Source: Incurvaria masculella
Taxonomy: Eukaryota; Arthropoda; Insecta; Lepidoptera; Incurvariidae
Reading direction: 5' to 3'
Assembly: GCA_946894095.1 (NCBI GenBank)
Contig: OX335652.1
Span: 16,825,001-16,889,000, forward strand
DNA length: 64,000 nt
Under the pieces are notes generated by a model. It worked only from the letters and a program-made list of their open reading frames with translations, had not been told where the DNA came from and did no database searches. Within the stretch, counting starts at the first letter, position 1, and each line of letters opens with the position of its first letter. Made by a program: the position numbers and the translations under genes. Below are positions 33,736-45,355 of the stretch, in pieces.

Positions 33736-35040
33736 TAGCAGCCCGTCCCGGCTTTGCACGGGCATAATATAATTGAAAAAATATTATTTTGACACAATGA
33801 TACACAAATAAACCCCTTATTACGTAGAGTTCCTAATAAAAGAGCATTTACCTACATTTAAATATTTGAAATAAAAATAACAAATTTTGTGAATATATTT
33901 TTTTGTATTTTTTTTTCTTTTTTTGTATTTTTTACTTTTATGTACTTTTCATACTATTAATTATTGTAAAAAGGTCATAACCACAAAACAAAGCCTTTAA
34001 ATAAATAATTTAATGAGTTAAAGCCAGGAAGTAAACATTATTTGATGTTGTTTTATTTTTCACTAAATAATTAGCTTAACTGTTATTATGATACTGTTGA
34101 GATTACCGCGGTCGTTAGACATGTTTAAAAAATGTTACGGCTTGTGAGAATGTCTTTGGAGAATGTATCTTCCTGCCGCTTGAAAAGCCGTAACATTTTT
34201 CAAACATGTTTAACTGTTATTAGCTACCTTGATCGAAAATCATAAAAACTCTTTAAATCACTAATTTATTAGGATAACTAAATGTACAACATATATTAAT
34301 GGGTCTAGTTCTGAAAAGAACTTTTTGAATGCGTTTAGTTACCTACTAAACTAATTATCATGAAGCGATTAAATATTATCAAGCGACAATTTCTTAAATT
34401 CCGCACACGGCTGCTGCGTAGGGAGCCCCTCCCGTACCTCTGAGTGACGCCTACAAACTCTAAAACGCATAGTTGGCCGAGCGGAGTTTTTTCTAATTTT
34501 TAAACTCGTGATATCTTTCGAATTAAATGTCCGAATCGAATAATTCAAAAAGTAATCTAAAGGTATTGAATCAGTCTAAAATAATAATTTATTAATTTTT
34601 ATAAGGATTAATATTTAGGTACAAATAAAGAGCCTTTTCTAGCGGCGGTAATTAAATATTTATTTTAAAATAAATGCATACTTATTGTGTCATAACTATA
34701 ATAGATAGATGCATGCTGTCGCGACATTTTTTGTGGATTATAATGTGTTCTATAAAATTGTAGTACATCATTTTGTTCTAGCGTGAATAGTTTTCGCAGC
34801 GTACGCGATGTAAGGAACATTCTTGGTAATTTTTTTGCACCTAGGGTTACGTTATCGGAGTTTTGGTAAGCATCCCAATTTTTTTTAAGATATAACATAG
34901 CCTATGTCCGTCGGATAGACTGTAGCTTTCCAACGGTGAAATATTTTTTTAAATCCGTTCAGTAGTTTCAGAGCCTATTCGGTTCATATAAACAAATAAT
35001 CAAACCTTTCTTCTTTATTTAATAGTATAGATAGAAGTAT
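33736..35040 (+). repeat. retroposon-like repeat, cagcccgtcccggctttgcacggg type
   Basis: Begins CTAGCAGCCCGTCCCGGCTT and ends near TTTCTTCTTTATTTAATAG, with TTAAATCCGTTCAGTAGTTT in its 3' part. The related element 56853..57668 shares the start and the AAAATATTATTTTGACACAA segment. A Penelope-like fragment (34088..34212) is embedded. Confidence 0.55.
34088..34212. mobile_element. Penelope-like end fragment, copy 3
   Basis: GAGATTACCGCGGTCGTTAG, TGTTACGGCTT and the inverted AAGCCGTAACATTTTTCAAA; the middle is deleted compared with 14795..14999. Confidence 0.5.
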
Positions 35041-35267
35041 AGATATATATTACGGATTATTTGATTTTACAGATACTTTTTCTGTTAGTACAGATGCTCG
35101 AAATGTGTTCTTCGAAATCCAAGGAGCTTTGAGCCAGTGACAAAGTCATGAGATCAAAATCGATACCTACTATTTGAATGATTCCAAATATGAAATACAA
35201 TAATTTTCACAATCGGTCCACAATTGACCGAGAAATCGGTAAAAAAATAAATAAAGTCTAACATAGA

Positions 35268-35293
35268 ACCTCCTCCTTTTTTGAAGTCGGTTC
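35268..35293 (-). mobile_element. accgacttcaaa MITE end fragment
   Basis: CCTCCTCCTTTTTTGAAGTC then GGTT: the first 26 bp of family E on the minus strand. Confidence 0.6.
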
Positions 35294-35377
35294 AAAACAA
35301 TTACATCACTGCGGGACCGGCTAAGCCAACCGATGAGTGAAGCCGAAATCATTCACACAATCAAATTATAATTGAAA

Positions 35378-35927
35378 TTAAGGTGGCCCAACCCGGCGGG
35401 CCTAACTCATTCGCGGGCACGGTACAAAACCGTGCTGTTGCGCTCTGGGACCTACTCTGTTTCAAAGAATAAGACAGGCTCCGTGATGAGGAAGATGCAA
35501 CATGTCCACAAAAAAGGCAATGTGCATAGTGTATGATTTGGTAAGATTTACGAAAATTTTAATTTCAAAACGACTTAGAGCTAAAAGTAAACTAAGACCG
35601 CTGTAGTAAAAAATCTAACAAAAACCAAATAGATCATAAATCTTGATTAAATAAGCTATGTCTGAAGACTAATCTTTTTACGATGTTCTTACTTTATCTT
35701 TGCGTAATCCACCTCCAAAGTTATTGTATAAAACGCGGGAAAAATTCGAACTTTCGGACCTTATAACTTGGAAACCATACACATTTTTACAATGCCAATG
35801 GTCATCAGACATCTAGTTCGATGAAATAAAGCTATTTTGAGCAAAATTTTGGATCTCTGACAAGAAATATGGGCGTGATCTTCTTTCCCATTTTGTACGG
35901 GGAGATGAGTGGGTTGGGCCACCTTAA
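35378..35927 (-). mobile_element. TTAA MITE, family B, copy 3
   Basis: TTAA at 35378-35381 and 35924-35927, terminal AAGGTGGCCCAACCCG and GGGTTGGGCCACCTT. Same orientation as 6478..7020. Confidence 0.9.
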
Positions 35928-35981
35928 AAATAATTAAAATAAACGTTTTAATACGATGTGATATGTACTCGTGTCGAAATG

Positions 35982-36041
35982 ACCTTGAAGCAAGGACACA
36001 TTAATTAAAGAAAGACATCTGTAAAGAAAGCTACTTTATGA
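35982..36041 (-). mobile_element. SINE-2 tail, inverted
   Basis: Complement of AGTAGC...TTAATTAATGTGTCCTTGCTTC, i.e. the 3' part of the SINE-2 family, immediately upstream of and opposite to a SINE-2 copy. Confidence 0.5.
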
Positions 36042-36049
36042 ATGGTCTG

Positions 36050-36265
36050 CCAGGCTGGGCTTGCAGGAAAGACTTTAGGAGATTTCCTGGTCCATGGGCA
36101 TAGAGCGGGTGGCACAATTTTTAGACGCAATGCCCGTGAAAGGGGGTTCAAGTCCAGCCTCGCATTATTTTTATGGTAGTTATTTTTAGAGATGTATATG
36201 GTTAATTAATATTTCTATGCTTCACTGTCGACTCTACATGCATATCACGTTTGTTGAAAATTACA
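36050..36265 (+). mobile_element. SINE-2 copy
   Basis: Head GGTGGCACAATTTTTAGACG and B box GGGTTCAAGTCC followed by a tail similar to 32812-32917 (GGTAGTTATTTTTAG, TGCTTCACTGTCGACTCTAC). Confidence 0.6.
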
Positions 36266-37336
36266 ATTGAAATAATCCATAAAATTACTGTTTCACTCGT
36301 GAAATTTAAATATCTCCGTTTTGGAAAAATATTTTATTTTGTTATGATCCTAACCGCTTTGAGCAATAGCGTGTTTTGTCTCATGTGAACCAAATAAATA
36401 CTTTAGGAGATATCATTAATTTTGTAGTAAATATTATACAGCGCCATCTATTGACATGATGGGCGTTGGAGTTTGGTTCGGAACGTCCTTAACGTTCAGA
36501 ATCAATGGATAAACATATTTAAAAGAAAAAAAATACATCACATTCGTGATATTTAGCGGCTCACACCAGCAAGCAACCATTTCACGGGCTTCTTATTCCC
36601 ACGTATCTTATTCGTTGAAACATTCGTAATTGCTTGGTTTATTCATTTATATAAAAAGCAAGACCACCCCAAGTAAATAAGTGCATGCATTCATCATAAT
36701 TTTAATTACTAACTTGAAATACTGGCTTTCTTCGTGGTGTAGAGTTGAATTTTTCTTCTCTTTCTTAAACAAATTCAAACTTCAATTAAGCTCAATGATG
36801 AAAAGTTCAGGTTAAACAGTTGAAAACGACTCACCTTATTTTCAGGAAGAGGACACCTCAGAATGATTGCACCCTAGAGAACCTGGGCTGTGAATGGACG
36901 CCCAACATTTTTCCTGATTAAGGCTACACCTAAAAAGTTTACTTTTGAATTGAAACCATTTACTTTAGTGCCCGAGTGTAGGCAGCTCGGTGGAAACGTA
37001 TTACTTGAACTTTTGGTTTGCGCAAATACGCTTTAAGACACGTTAATCATATCAGAAACATGTGATGAATGTCATATTTCTCGTTATTTGTATTTTTCAG
37101 AGTGCAGAAAACTGGACAAGTACTTTTACCTTCATGTTACTTCATAGATGTACATCATTATAATACACAAGCTGATGTCGGGCTGAACATAATATTTTCC
37201 CATACAAAAGTCACCCCTCTGAGTTTAATGTTCGCCACAAAAGGTAGCCTATGTCTTTTACCATGGTTAAGACTCTATACCAAAGACAGCGTCACTTTCG
37301 CATTTATAATATAAGTAAATAGTTATATCATACCAG
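36266..37336. other. non-coding sequence with element ends
   Basis: At 36474-36492 GGTTCGGAACGTCCTTAA resembles the right end of TTAA family A, without a left partner. About 37190-37320 resembles the 3' part of the ggtacccggcttcgctcggg retroposon (CACTTTCGCATTTATAATAT). Nothing else recognised. Confidence 0.4.
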
Positions 37337-37450
37337 CTGAGGTACCCGGCTCCGTTCGGGTCAGTGACGTTTTGGACTTACGTTCGGCTGAATTATTTCC
37401 TCGATATTAAATCCATCAAACGCGCGATAAAGAACATCGTTCCAATATAT
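37337..37450 (+). repeat. retroposon start, ggtacccggctccgttcggg type
   Basis: CTGAGGTACCCGGCTCCGTT then CGGGTCAGTGACGTTTTGG: 5' end of the group seen at 33505. Confidence 0.5.
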
Positions 37451-37511
37451 TTATTACAATTCTATTTGATTACATGAAGTCAGTATCGACGCGACACCCG
37501 CCCACCGCTTG

Positions 37512-37759
37512 CTTCTACAGCCTATCCAAGGCACGCACTACAGGAGTCGGTATTTCATAAGAGGAATTCCTCTTTCCAGCCGCCTTCGTCGGTATGATAT
37601 AGCTGGCCAGAGGTCGCGAACTTTCGCATCTCGCTCCTGGAGGCCAATCCTGGGAATTCCGAGTTGATGAATCAGCAGTGTTCTCAGGGGAAGAATTCAC
37701 TTTGACATTACTTTGGTCATCCGGCAATCGATCGCAGCGCCCCAGCCCCCACGGAATAG
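37512..37759 (-). pseudogene. unrecognised open frame, possible element relic
   Basis: Minus frame open from about 37759 to the stop at 37515, including PWGLGRCDRLPDDQSNVKV and YIIPTKAAGKRNSSYEI. Ser/Pro/Asn-rich, no motif that I recognise, no start codon and no obvious splice acceptor. GC content is higher than the surroundings. Could be a retroelement fragment or an exon; I cannot decide. Confidence 0.25.
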
Positions 37760-37770
37760 ACTAGGAGGTT

Positions 37771-38068
37771 GAAAAACCGGCCAAGTGCGAGTCGGACTCG
37801 CACACGAAGGGTTCCGTACCATCGTAAAAAAAAACAAAAACACGTTTTTTGTATGGGAGCCCCCTTTAATTTTAATTATTTTTTAATCTTAACTATTTGT
37901 TGTTGTAGCGGCAAAATAAATACACACTCTGTAAAAAAATCAGCTGTCTACCTGTTACGGTTACTGAGATACAGCCCTGTGACAGACGGACGGACGGACG
38001 GACGGACGGACGGACAGCGGAGGCTTAGTAATAGGGTTCCGTTTTCACCCTTTGGGTACGGAACCCTA
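37771..38068 (+). repeat. accggccaag repeat with (GACG)7
   Basis: Starts AACCGGCCAAGTGCGAGTCG, ends TTTGGGTACGGAACCCTA, with GTTGTAGCGGCAAAATAAAT inside and a GACG run of seven units (37985-38012). Six copies of this family are in the window. No protein; the 116-codon frame through it is an artefact of the repeat. Confidence 0.85.
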
Positions 38069-38259
38069 ATAATTATGGGGACAAACAAACAATATATTAT
38101 GGTAAATAACGAAACATAAAAAAAGTATCAGCACAACTTGCTAAGTAATACCAAAACTTAACGAATCTTTTATTGCATTTCGTAGTTATAAGTTACATAT
38201 AGATATAACTTAAGGTATTAGGTTTTATCTGTCCATCCACCTGACGATGAAGCAACAAT

Positions 38260-38582
38260 ATACCAGAGGTCTGGGTTCAAATCCTCGCCCCGTTTATGCA
38301 CCACTTTCTTTCTCATTCTGAGTTAGATAAGTGCATTTCGTCACGAATGCGAGCTGCTCCATGGTTCGGAATCCATGTAAAACTGTAAGCCCCATTCCCC
38401 CACAAGGTGGTAGGATTTAAGCCCGCGGGTTGGTAGGAAGCGGCAATGAAAAATTGTCCGTGTTTTCCATCCAGTTCAATGTAGCCGTGCTCATAAAGGG
38501 AATGGAAAGGGAATGTGGTGTATTAGGCTAATATCATAACGGTAGTTGTGTGGTATTAGCCATCCATGTCAGGTAAAAACAA
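38260..38582 (+). mobile_element. tRNA-derived SINE, 5'-damaged
   Basis: B box GGGTTCAAATCC then the full body with an internal deletion (CCATCGCATTGGATG block missing), ending GGTATTAGCCATCCATGTCA. The A box is replaced by other sequence. Confidence 0.8.
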
Positions 38583-38629
38583 AAAAATCTTAGTAAAAAA
38601 ACTGCCTGGTTATTTTTTAATAATAATTT

Positions 38630-38745
38630 TTTTTTATGTAACTGGACATGGATGGCTAATACCAAACTGACCGTCAGATATTAACCCAACTCATCCAAGT
38701 GCCATGTCAGGACTCTTCTTATATTGGTCGGCTACATCCAAATTT
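38630..38745 (-). mobile_element. SINE tail, inverted
   Basis: Begins TTTTTTTTTATGTAACTGGA then CATGGATGGCTAATACC: 3' tail of the shared SINE body in opposite orientation to the SINE just upstream. Confidence 0.75.
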
Positions 38746-38756
38746 CCAGACAATCA

Positions 38757-38780
38757 GTATATACTATATATAGTATATAC
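38757..38780. repeat. 24-bp perfect palindrome
   Basis: GTATATACTATA followed by its exact complement TATAGTATATAC. Confidence 0.9.
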
Positions 38781-39589
38781 CAAGATCTCTTATGTAAAGC
38801 CAATCTAGCTAACGCAACCACTTGGCGCAGGCAGACCGACATTTTCATCTCTCACTTGTGAACACAGATTCAGCCATATACCTTATCGTGACCGAAAATG
38901 TCGTAAACTCCCGGAATCGAATGAGTGCCATGAAATTAAACATCGGTCGCGGGCAGTATAACTAACCCCAACAGATGAAGGCGCCGCCGGGCGACACTGA
39001 CGCGGCAAAAAATACAATTTGATCTCTCACTGCACTGACATACCTAGGCCAAAGACAAATTCGTTTTTTCTCAACATGTTTTGGTCATGGGGTCGGCAAA
39101 GGAACTTTCCATGCAGTCGCCATGTAAACTAAGCTATTTCCCTGTTTCCGAATTCAGCGCTAACCAAAAATGACAAATCCATTTCCTTAAGTTGTTTCGT
39201 AAATGGACCAGAATAGGTCTGGAGTTATTTACTGTTTTACAGAGGATTCAGGAGTGTGTATTCCGTATGTAAACTAATTAGCGCAAGAATGGGCCTCCTG
39301 TACGCTTTCTCAGACCCTCCACGGTGTGACGTCAGCGGGGCTGCTACCCTCGCTTCATCTCCCAACGCCCTTATTATCAGCACAGAACAATGAAATTATC
39401 ATATAAAGACCAGATCTTCATAAAATGCTTGGAGAAGACTTAATTTTATCTATTTCCTTTACTATTCTAAGCTTATCGTAAATACTGATAAAAATACTAT
39501 ACGTATTATATGGTAATGTGTGGGTTCCGCAACTAAAAAATAAGATTTCGCCCACTCAGGTGGTCTACTCTTGAAATTAACATTCGCCT
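38781..39589. other. non-coding sequence, nothing recognised
   Basis: Moderately GC-rich near 38960-39100 and 39290-39380 but with no sustained frame, promoter or repeat that I recognise. Confidence 0.4.
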
Positions 39590-40015
39590 GTGATTCACCG
39601 TCATCTATGACTCACCAGTGAATGACAAAACTTTTACATTCATGAAATGGCAGCCATTAGTCACCCTAGTGTTGTCCCTTTATTTTTTTCCAATTAGAGT
39701 GCAATGGCACAACATTAAAATTTGAGCGATGACGCCAGCCGAAAGCCAAGTAAAACGTTTTAATAGTTTTATCTGTGACTTGACTCCTGTTCGCTTCATG
39801 CTTGCGTACACGGGGATCTACTAATGAGATTCTCACCTTTGTGTCACCAGTGACTCACCAGTGAGTCACAACGCTAATGACACCAACATAAAATGACTGC
39901 CACTCTTTCTAATTATTATAATTAGATTGCAATGACACAGCATAACATTTGATGTTTGATTACGTCAGCTGAAAGCTTTTCACTTTAATCTGTGACTGAT
40001 TTGTTTTTGCTTTCC
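39590..40015 (+). repeat. imperfect tandem duplication, about 240-bp unit
   Basis: 39590-39800 and 39830-40015 share, in order: ACTCACCAGTGA, AATTAGAxTGCAATGxCACA, CATTTGA, GACGCCAGCCGAAAGC (second copy TACGTCAGCTGAAAGC) and ATCTGTGACT. Clearly diverged, so an old duplication. Confidence 0.6.
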
Positions 40016-40108
40016 TGAGTACATATGCTGAGCCCTCTGTCCTCTAAACCTGTTTCATAGGATTCTGAATTCTTCTCGAACATGCTGAAAATCCGACTAA
40101 GTGAAAAT

Positions 40109-40187
40109 CGTTCGTGGTTCGGATTCCACGTAAAACCGTAAGTCATATTCTATACCTACTGGGTGGTATGGTCAATTTCGCCCGGGT
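40109..40187 (+). mobile_element. SINE body fragment
   Basis: TCGTGGTTCGGATTCCACGT to TTTCGCCCGGGTT, cut by the A-tail of a LINE on the minus strand. Confidence 0.7.
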
Positions 40188-40530
40188 TTTTTTTACGAAA
40201 AACCGGTATGGGTGGCTGAACTGACGACCAAAGGTGCTCAGAAAAGCTAAAAACACCTCGCCTCGCGAAACCACGCTCAGCGAGGCGCCATGCCAGCGGA
40301 TTTGCGGGCTATGGCTGAGCTATCAAGTTTATTCAAATTACGCTTGAAGACTCCCAGGTTATAGGTATGAGGAAAGGCATCCTCCGGTAGACAGTTCCAT
40401 ATCCTGGCGGTGCGGCAGTGAAATGAGTTTGAGAAACGTTTCATTTTCAAAAGCCTAATGTCAACCATAAGGCGGTGCTCGGATTATCTGCGGCGAGTGC
40501 TCCGGATATAGATAGGATGGGGAGGAATGA
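40188..40530 (-). pseudogene. Jockey/CR1-like LINE, 3' end with RT C-terminus
   Basis: The minus frame reads HPIYIRSTRRR (stop) SEHRL, then FSNSFHCRTARIWNCLPED and LGVFKRNLNKL. The pattern F-x-x-R-T-x-x-x-W-N-x-L-P is the conserved C-terminal end of Jockey/CR1-group reverse transcriptases. A short 3' UTR and A tail (T-run 40188-40195) follow. 5'-truncated. A second copy is at 41325..41655. It splits a SINE. Confidence 0.8.
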
Positions 40531-40545
40531 TGGGGTTGATAACAA

Positions 40546-40868
40546 CCGTAGGTAACAACCCATTGAATGAACTATGGTCGAAGAGACAATCACACTTTTC
40601 TCTGTTTTTATCCAGTTTGGCCAGTCCAGGTACCACAACCCGAACGGTAGTAGGGGAAGAGGACCTACAGTTATAAATGGATTCCGAACCATGGAATAGC
40701 TCGATGGTCGAAGTGGCAATGAAAAATTGTCCGTGTTTTCCATCCAGTTTAATTTAATCGGTCCTACCATACATACAAGGAAGGTCCTGGCATGGAACCT
40801 AGTCCCCATGTGGTGTGTTAGGCTAATAACTGACGGGCAGTTTGGTATTAGCCATCCATGTCCGGTTA
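40546..40868 (+). mobile_element. mosaic SINE, with an inverted body segment
   Basis: Plus-strand body (ATGGTCGAAGAGACAATCAC) at 40546-40612, then a minus-strand body piece (GGACCTACAG...GAACCATGGAATAGCTC, about 40625-40697), then plus-strand body and tail (TTGTCCGTGTTTTCCATCC to GGTATTAGCCATCCATGTCC). Confidence 0.7.
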
Positions 40869-41324
40869 CATAATAAAAACAAAAAATGAATTGCCAATGT
40901 GTATGGAAACGGGGCAATCTACTAGGAGATCATCACCAAGAAAATATATATATTCTGGATTCCAATGTACGAATATTATCACACGCTGAGTCACAAAAGA
41001 AAACCATTTTCGCCTATCGTCTCGAGCGCTTTGAAGCGGAAAAACGTAGACTCTCTTTGAAACCTCTTTCGGGCTCAGAGCCGGGGGGTCGTCGCATTAT
41101 ATTTTATTGTTCGGATTTTTCTATCGTTGGTGATGAACTTGATTGCTAATTATCGTGACTTGGATACACGTAAGTAATTTTACAGGGTATGTAGGTTTTA
41201 TGCGTGTTGAGGAAACCTTCGTATGGCAAAATATTTAAGGACATGACCGCTTTTTTTCAGTTTTATAACATAAAATATAACATAAAAACTTTAACTGATT
41301 TTAAAATTTCAAAAATATTCTTAT
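40869..41324. other. non-coding sequence, nothing recognised
   Basis: An open frame at 40886-41149 begins inside the SINE tail region and has no motif. Confidence 0.4.
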
Positions 41325-41655
41325 TTTAATGAAAACCCGGTTGAGGTGGCTGACCTGAGAGACCAAACTCAGAAAATCCTAAACCAACTCACATTGCAAA
41401 ACCACGCTGAGCGAGGCACCATACCAGCGGATTGCGGACTATCGCTGAGCTATCGAGCTTGTTATAATTACGTTTGAAGACTCCCAGTTTATAGGTTTGA
41501 GGAAAGGTACCCTCCGGCAGACAATTCCATATTTTGGCGGTGCGGAAGAGAAATGAGTTTGAGAAACGGTTCGTTCTCAAAAGCTTAATGTCAAACAAAA
41601 CGGGGTGTTCTGATTCTCTGCGGAGGGTGCTCCGGATATAGGTTGGATGGGGAGG
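41325..41655 (-). pseudogene. Jockey/CR1-like LINE 3' end, copy 2
   Basis: Minus frame 41389-41598 reads FSNSFLFRTAKIWNCLPEG and LGVFKRNYNKLDSSAIV, the same C-terminal block as 40188..40530. 5'-truncated, 3' UTR conserved (ACCGGGTTTTCAT). Confidence 0.8.
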
Positions 41656-42800
41656 TATAAGGGATACAAGCTCCGCAGAGCAACGTCCCCTTACAAACCG
41701 TTTATGGCTCAGATATTAATTCTAAATGTTTTTATACGCATAAAAATACCGGTAAATGACTGACATTCTCATTCATAGATCAAAGTGGTTTTATGCATAT
41801 TTGTCTAATTTTAGATATCAAAGCAAAAGCGTTAGATATAAGTATGTACATTTTTATCTAAAAATTATTGCCAAGACATCAATCATCTAATTATTTTTTT
41901 GCAAAATCGAAATTCGTTGTAGTTATTTGTTAAACATAATACGTTGAACACAATCAGATGTTATTACGCCCATCTAGATAGAAATGAACACAGAAAAACA
42001 AATCAAGCAATAATGGTAATTTTAGAACGTCATTTAAGTTTCATTAAGGTTCCGTTGAAACACTTAAAGTTTTGATGTGCTCCACGCAAACTTAATAGTA
42101 TTTAGATGTAATTAAAGGCAGTTGAAATATTTAAATAAAAATCAAAGCTTACAATAGCCAAATTTGGTTCATTAAGTAACAAAGAAATAATGTAATTATT
42201 TTGTCTTAACTTGAATAATAAATTGACTTTAATTTATTCTGAAGAGAAATATTCAATGCTTTCAGAATAAATTACTTTATAAAATCGTGTGTCTGCATTC
42301 AGCGTCGGTGCAAAGGTTAGGTTAGGTTAGGTTAGGCGCCATTGTCCAAGCACCTAATTCATAAAATTATCCATATTTTTCGGACGCTTATGTAAAAAAT
42401 ATTAATTATTTATTAATACAAATTAACATTTATATAATTGGTATGATTACTATATATATTTATATATATATACAGCACTAGGCCAGGTTTTTTTTAATTG
42501 GTTACTTTCCTTGCCTCTAACTAGAATCGGTTTTCAGAACGCATAGTTTGCACCTGCTTTTCGATTTCTTGAACGGTGGTTATTGAATACCTCTTCTCCG
42601 GTATGTGCAGTGAGCTGCACGTCAAAGCTTAAAAGCGGAGACGTGGGGTGGAATCCGCTTTCGCCCGCTTTCAGGAAAGGTATATTTCACGGTCGTTGGA
42701 GGCACGTCGCTCTCGCAACGCTCTGCCGGCACTGAATACCAACGAAGCATTAAAAGGAACCATTTTCGGATATGTTGTTTTCTGAAGATCACGTCAAAGT
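41656..42800. repeat. AT-rich sequence with a (TTAGG)n tract
   Basis: 42315-42337 reads AGGTTAGGTTAGGTTAGG plus AGG-type continuation, about four TTAGG units, the insect telomere motif, here interstitial. 42450-42475 is a (TA)n run. Nothing else recognised. Confidence 0.6.
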
Positions 42801-43318
42801 AAGAGCTTAAACATCACATTCAGTTTCATACGGATTATAGTTTGGTTCCTTATCATGCGTTTGGCGGATGGGAGCTACGCAAACATTAGTGTCAACCTTT
42901 CGGCCGTAATGTAATACAATGCATTGGGACCACGGAGGATAGAGGGAGAGAGGACCCGTTGTTTTCTTCCGCCCGCGTGAGCGGGCGGGGGAAACGGCTT
43001 TTGGCGGTTTGCCTCTTGGCCGTGGTATCATACGCTGCCTGCTACTGCAGGCAGGTCTCTGGGGGGCCTTCTTCAGGCCACTTTTCTGGTCTTCCTTTTC
43101 GCTGCTGGTCTTCCCCACTGCAGGTCTACTCCGATAGTTCGTCTACCACGACGAGGTCGTTTTTAACTCATATTACTAAGGATCGCAGCGTGACACTGCG
43201 GGGAAGCGGGGGGAACATCGCTTCATGGTGGGGTCATGCACCGCCCATTTTAGCGAAATCCATCTACCGGAAGAATCGATATTCTGGTAGCAGCTATTCC
43301 GAGAGCTATTCTTAGTGG
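42801..43318 (-). other. GC-rich segment with open frames on both strands, possible retroelement relic
   Basis: The minus frame 42807-43118 encodes a basic Lys/Arg/Pro/Ser-rich segment (SGLKKAPQRPACSSRQ, KAVSPARSRGRKKTTG). The plus frame 42959-43315 is also open. Composition differs strongly from the flanks. A motif GCGTTTGGCGGATGGGAGCT near 42856 recurs near 59672 and 60136. No domain recognised. Confidence 0.3.
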
Positions 43319-44495
43319 TTACAAGACTACAACTAGATGGCGCCTTTGAAATTTTACTAGGTGTTTTTTCTATAAAAAAACTTATAAATTTAAATCTATA
43401 CCTTCGCGCGGATGCAAATAATTTTAATTTAAAAATGTCATTAATATTTGCATCATGAGATCAACATTTCTTACCGTAAAACGAAAATTATTGCGCGCCA
43501 TCTATCGGCACATAGCAAGAGCGATACATCGATACAATGCTGGAATATTGACTCAAATCATAAAATATGCCGTGTTTTACTGACAAATAAAACGTAATTC
43601 CACTTACAAAATTTACATTATTTTGTCCTGTGTAATGTTTGCAACATTTTACACAAAATCTCATCGTGTAATCGACTGTTCGCCGAAAATTGCGCCGTGG
43701 ACCATAATATTGTCCCACTACTTAACACCGCCAGCGCCATGTCGCGAATGACTAAGCCACGCCTTCTTTATCACGTGGGCTGTGACGTAGCGACCCACTT
43801 GGTGGACACAGACCCAGTTTGCTTAGACCATCTCCCTCGCCATCTCCTATGTACCTCTATGCGTAGCACTATTAGTTATTCTGTGCCTCTATCCTCCGTG
43901 ATTGGGACCATAGATAAAAAGAAAGGAGATATGCTTTCTAGTGCGAATACTATGAAACCCGCTGTTTCTGATATAAAAAAACTGCCCACCCAACATAAAC
44001 GAACATTTACATAAACGAACATAAACAAACGGATTTATATTGGGTTTGTGTGGGTGGAGACTGATTTGACGAACGCATTTTTAAAGCACATTCGCGCGCG
44101 GTTGCGATGTTTCGACTATGTTGTATATGACGCGCCGCCGGATTCCCATACAATTATATGGCCACTTTGACCATACGGACGCGAAATTGAGCGCATTCCT
44201 CTTCTCCTTCCTTTATCTTCAGTGATTGGGACCGTAATGCAAACGAAGCGCTATGCAACAGTTTGCAACAGTGCATCAATTTCATTAAAATAGGCGTACA
44301 TCACTCCAAGCGTAATCTCTTCCTACTGTCATTTTTTTTAATGTATATACCATCGACGACATAAGTCCAGTAGCACCCTACGGTCGGATTTCTTTTGCAC
44401 GTGTGGCGTACCCCATCCCCCGCCGACCGGTTTCATCCCACCGCAACTCGAGCCCCCGCTTCTCCTCCGCGCAATTCGCTTCATAGCAATCGCGT
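43319..44495. other. non-coding sequence, nothing assigned
   Basis: A 105-codon frame at 43697-44014 has no motif. TCCGTGATTGGGACCATA (43894) and CAGTGATTGGGACCGTAA (44219) are similar 18-mers, hinting at a diverged duplication. Confidence 0.35.
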
Positions 44496-44805
44496 TGGAA
44501 TGTCCTCCTAGACTTTTGAACGCGACTATACTTACTATAGTTCGGTCTAAACTCGAAGCTGGTGCAATTGTCTGGTCTCCGCATGAAGATCTCTATATCC
44601 TCATGCTGGAGAAAATTCAAAAACGTTTTTTTACGATTTTTATATTTTAAATTTCATGGTTACTATCCTTACCTTTATCCAACAGCATTTTTGCTCGGAA
44701 TGTTGGGGTTCAACACTCTTGAACTTCGGAGGTCCCGAGCACTAATGCTGTTTGCTAAGAAGGTTCTGATGGAAAGCGTAGACTCTCCTAGAACTGATAA
44801 CAGCT
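44496..44805 (+). pseudogene. Jockey-like LINE reverse transcriptase, segment 1
   Basis: Reads RLLNATILTIVRSKLEAGAI, then VWSPHEDLYILMLEKIQKRF. After one frameshift it reads FLRFLYFKFHGYYPYLYPTA and LLGMLGFNTLELRRSRALM, the thumb/connection region of Jockey-group reverse transcriptases. The frame runs into the TTAA of the MITE at 44806 and resumes beyond it (45356..45562). 5'-truncated. Confidence 0.8.
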
Positions 44806-45355
44806 TTAAGGTGGCCCAACCCGCTCAAATCCCCATACAAAAAGGGAAAGAAGATCACGCCCATATTTCTTGTCAGAGATCCAAAATTTTGCTCAAAATA
44901 GCTTTATTTGATCGAACTAGATGTCTGATGACCATTGGCATTGTAAAATTGTGTTTGGTTTCTAAGTTATAAGGTCCGAAAGTTCGAATTTTTCGCGCGT
45001 TTTATACAATAACTTTGGAGGTGGATTACGCAAGGATAAAGTAAGAACATCGTAAAAAGATTAGTCATCAGACACAGCTTATTTAATCAAGATTTATGAT
45101 CTATTTGGTTTTTGTTAGATTTTTTACTACAGCGGTCGTGGTTTACTTTTAGCTATAAGTAGTTTTGAAATTAAAATTTTCGTTTATCTTACCAAATCAT
45201 ACACTATGCACATTGTCTTTTTTGTGGACATGTTGCATCTTCCTCATCACGGAGCCTGTCTTGTTCTTTGAAACAGAGAGGGTCCCAGAGCGAAACAGCA
45301 CAGTTTTGTACCGTGCCCGCGAATGAGTTGGGCCCGCCGGGTTGGGCCACCTTAA
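44806..45355 (+). mobile_element. TTAA MITE, family B, copy 4, inside a LINE
   Basis: TTAA at 44806-44809 and 45352-45355, intact AAGGTGGCCCAACCCG ends, 550 bp. One TTAA belongs to the LINE target. Confidence 0.9.

Noticed and set aside
37981..38014. CRISPR-like or regulatory array in the GACG tract
   Set aside because: A 4-bp microsatellite inside a dispersed repeat; no spacers.
42959..43315. 118-codon plus frame with a leader-like hydrophobic stretch
   Set aside because: The opposite strand is equally open, there is no conserved domain, and the frame has no mature-protein features that I can name.
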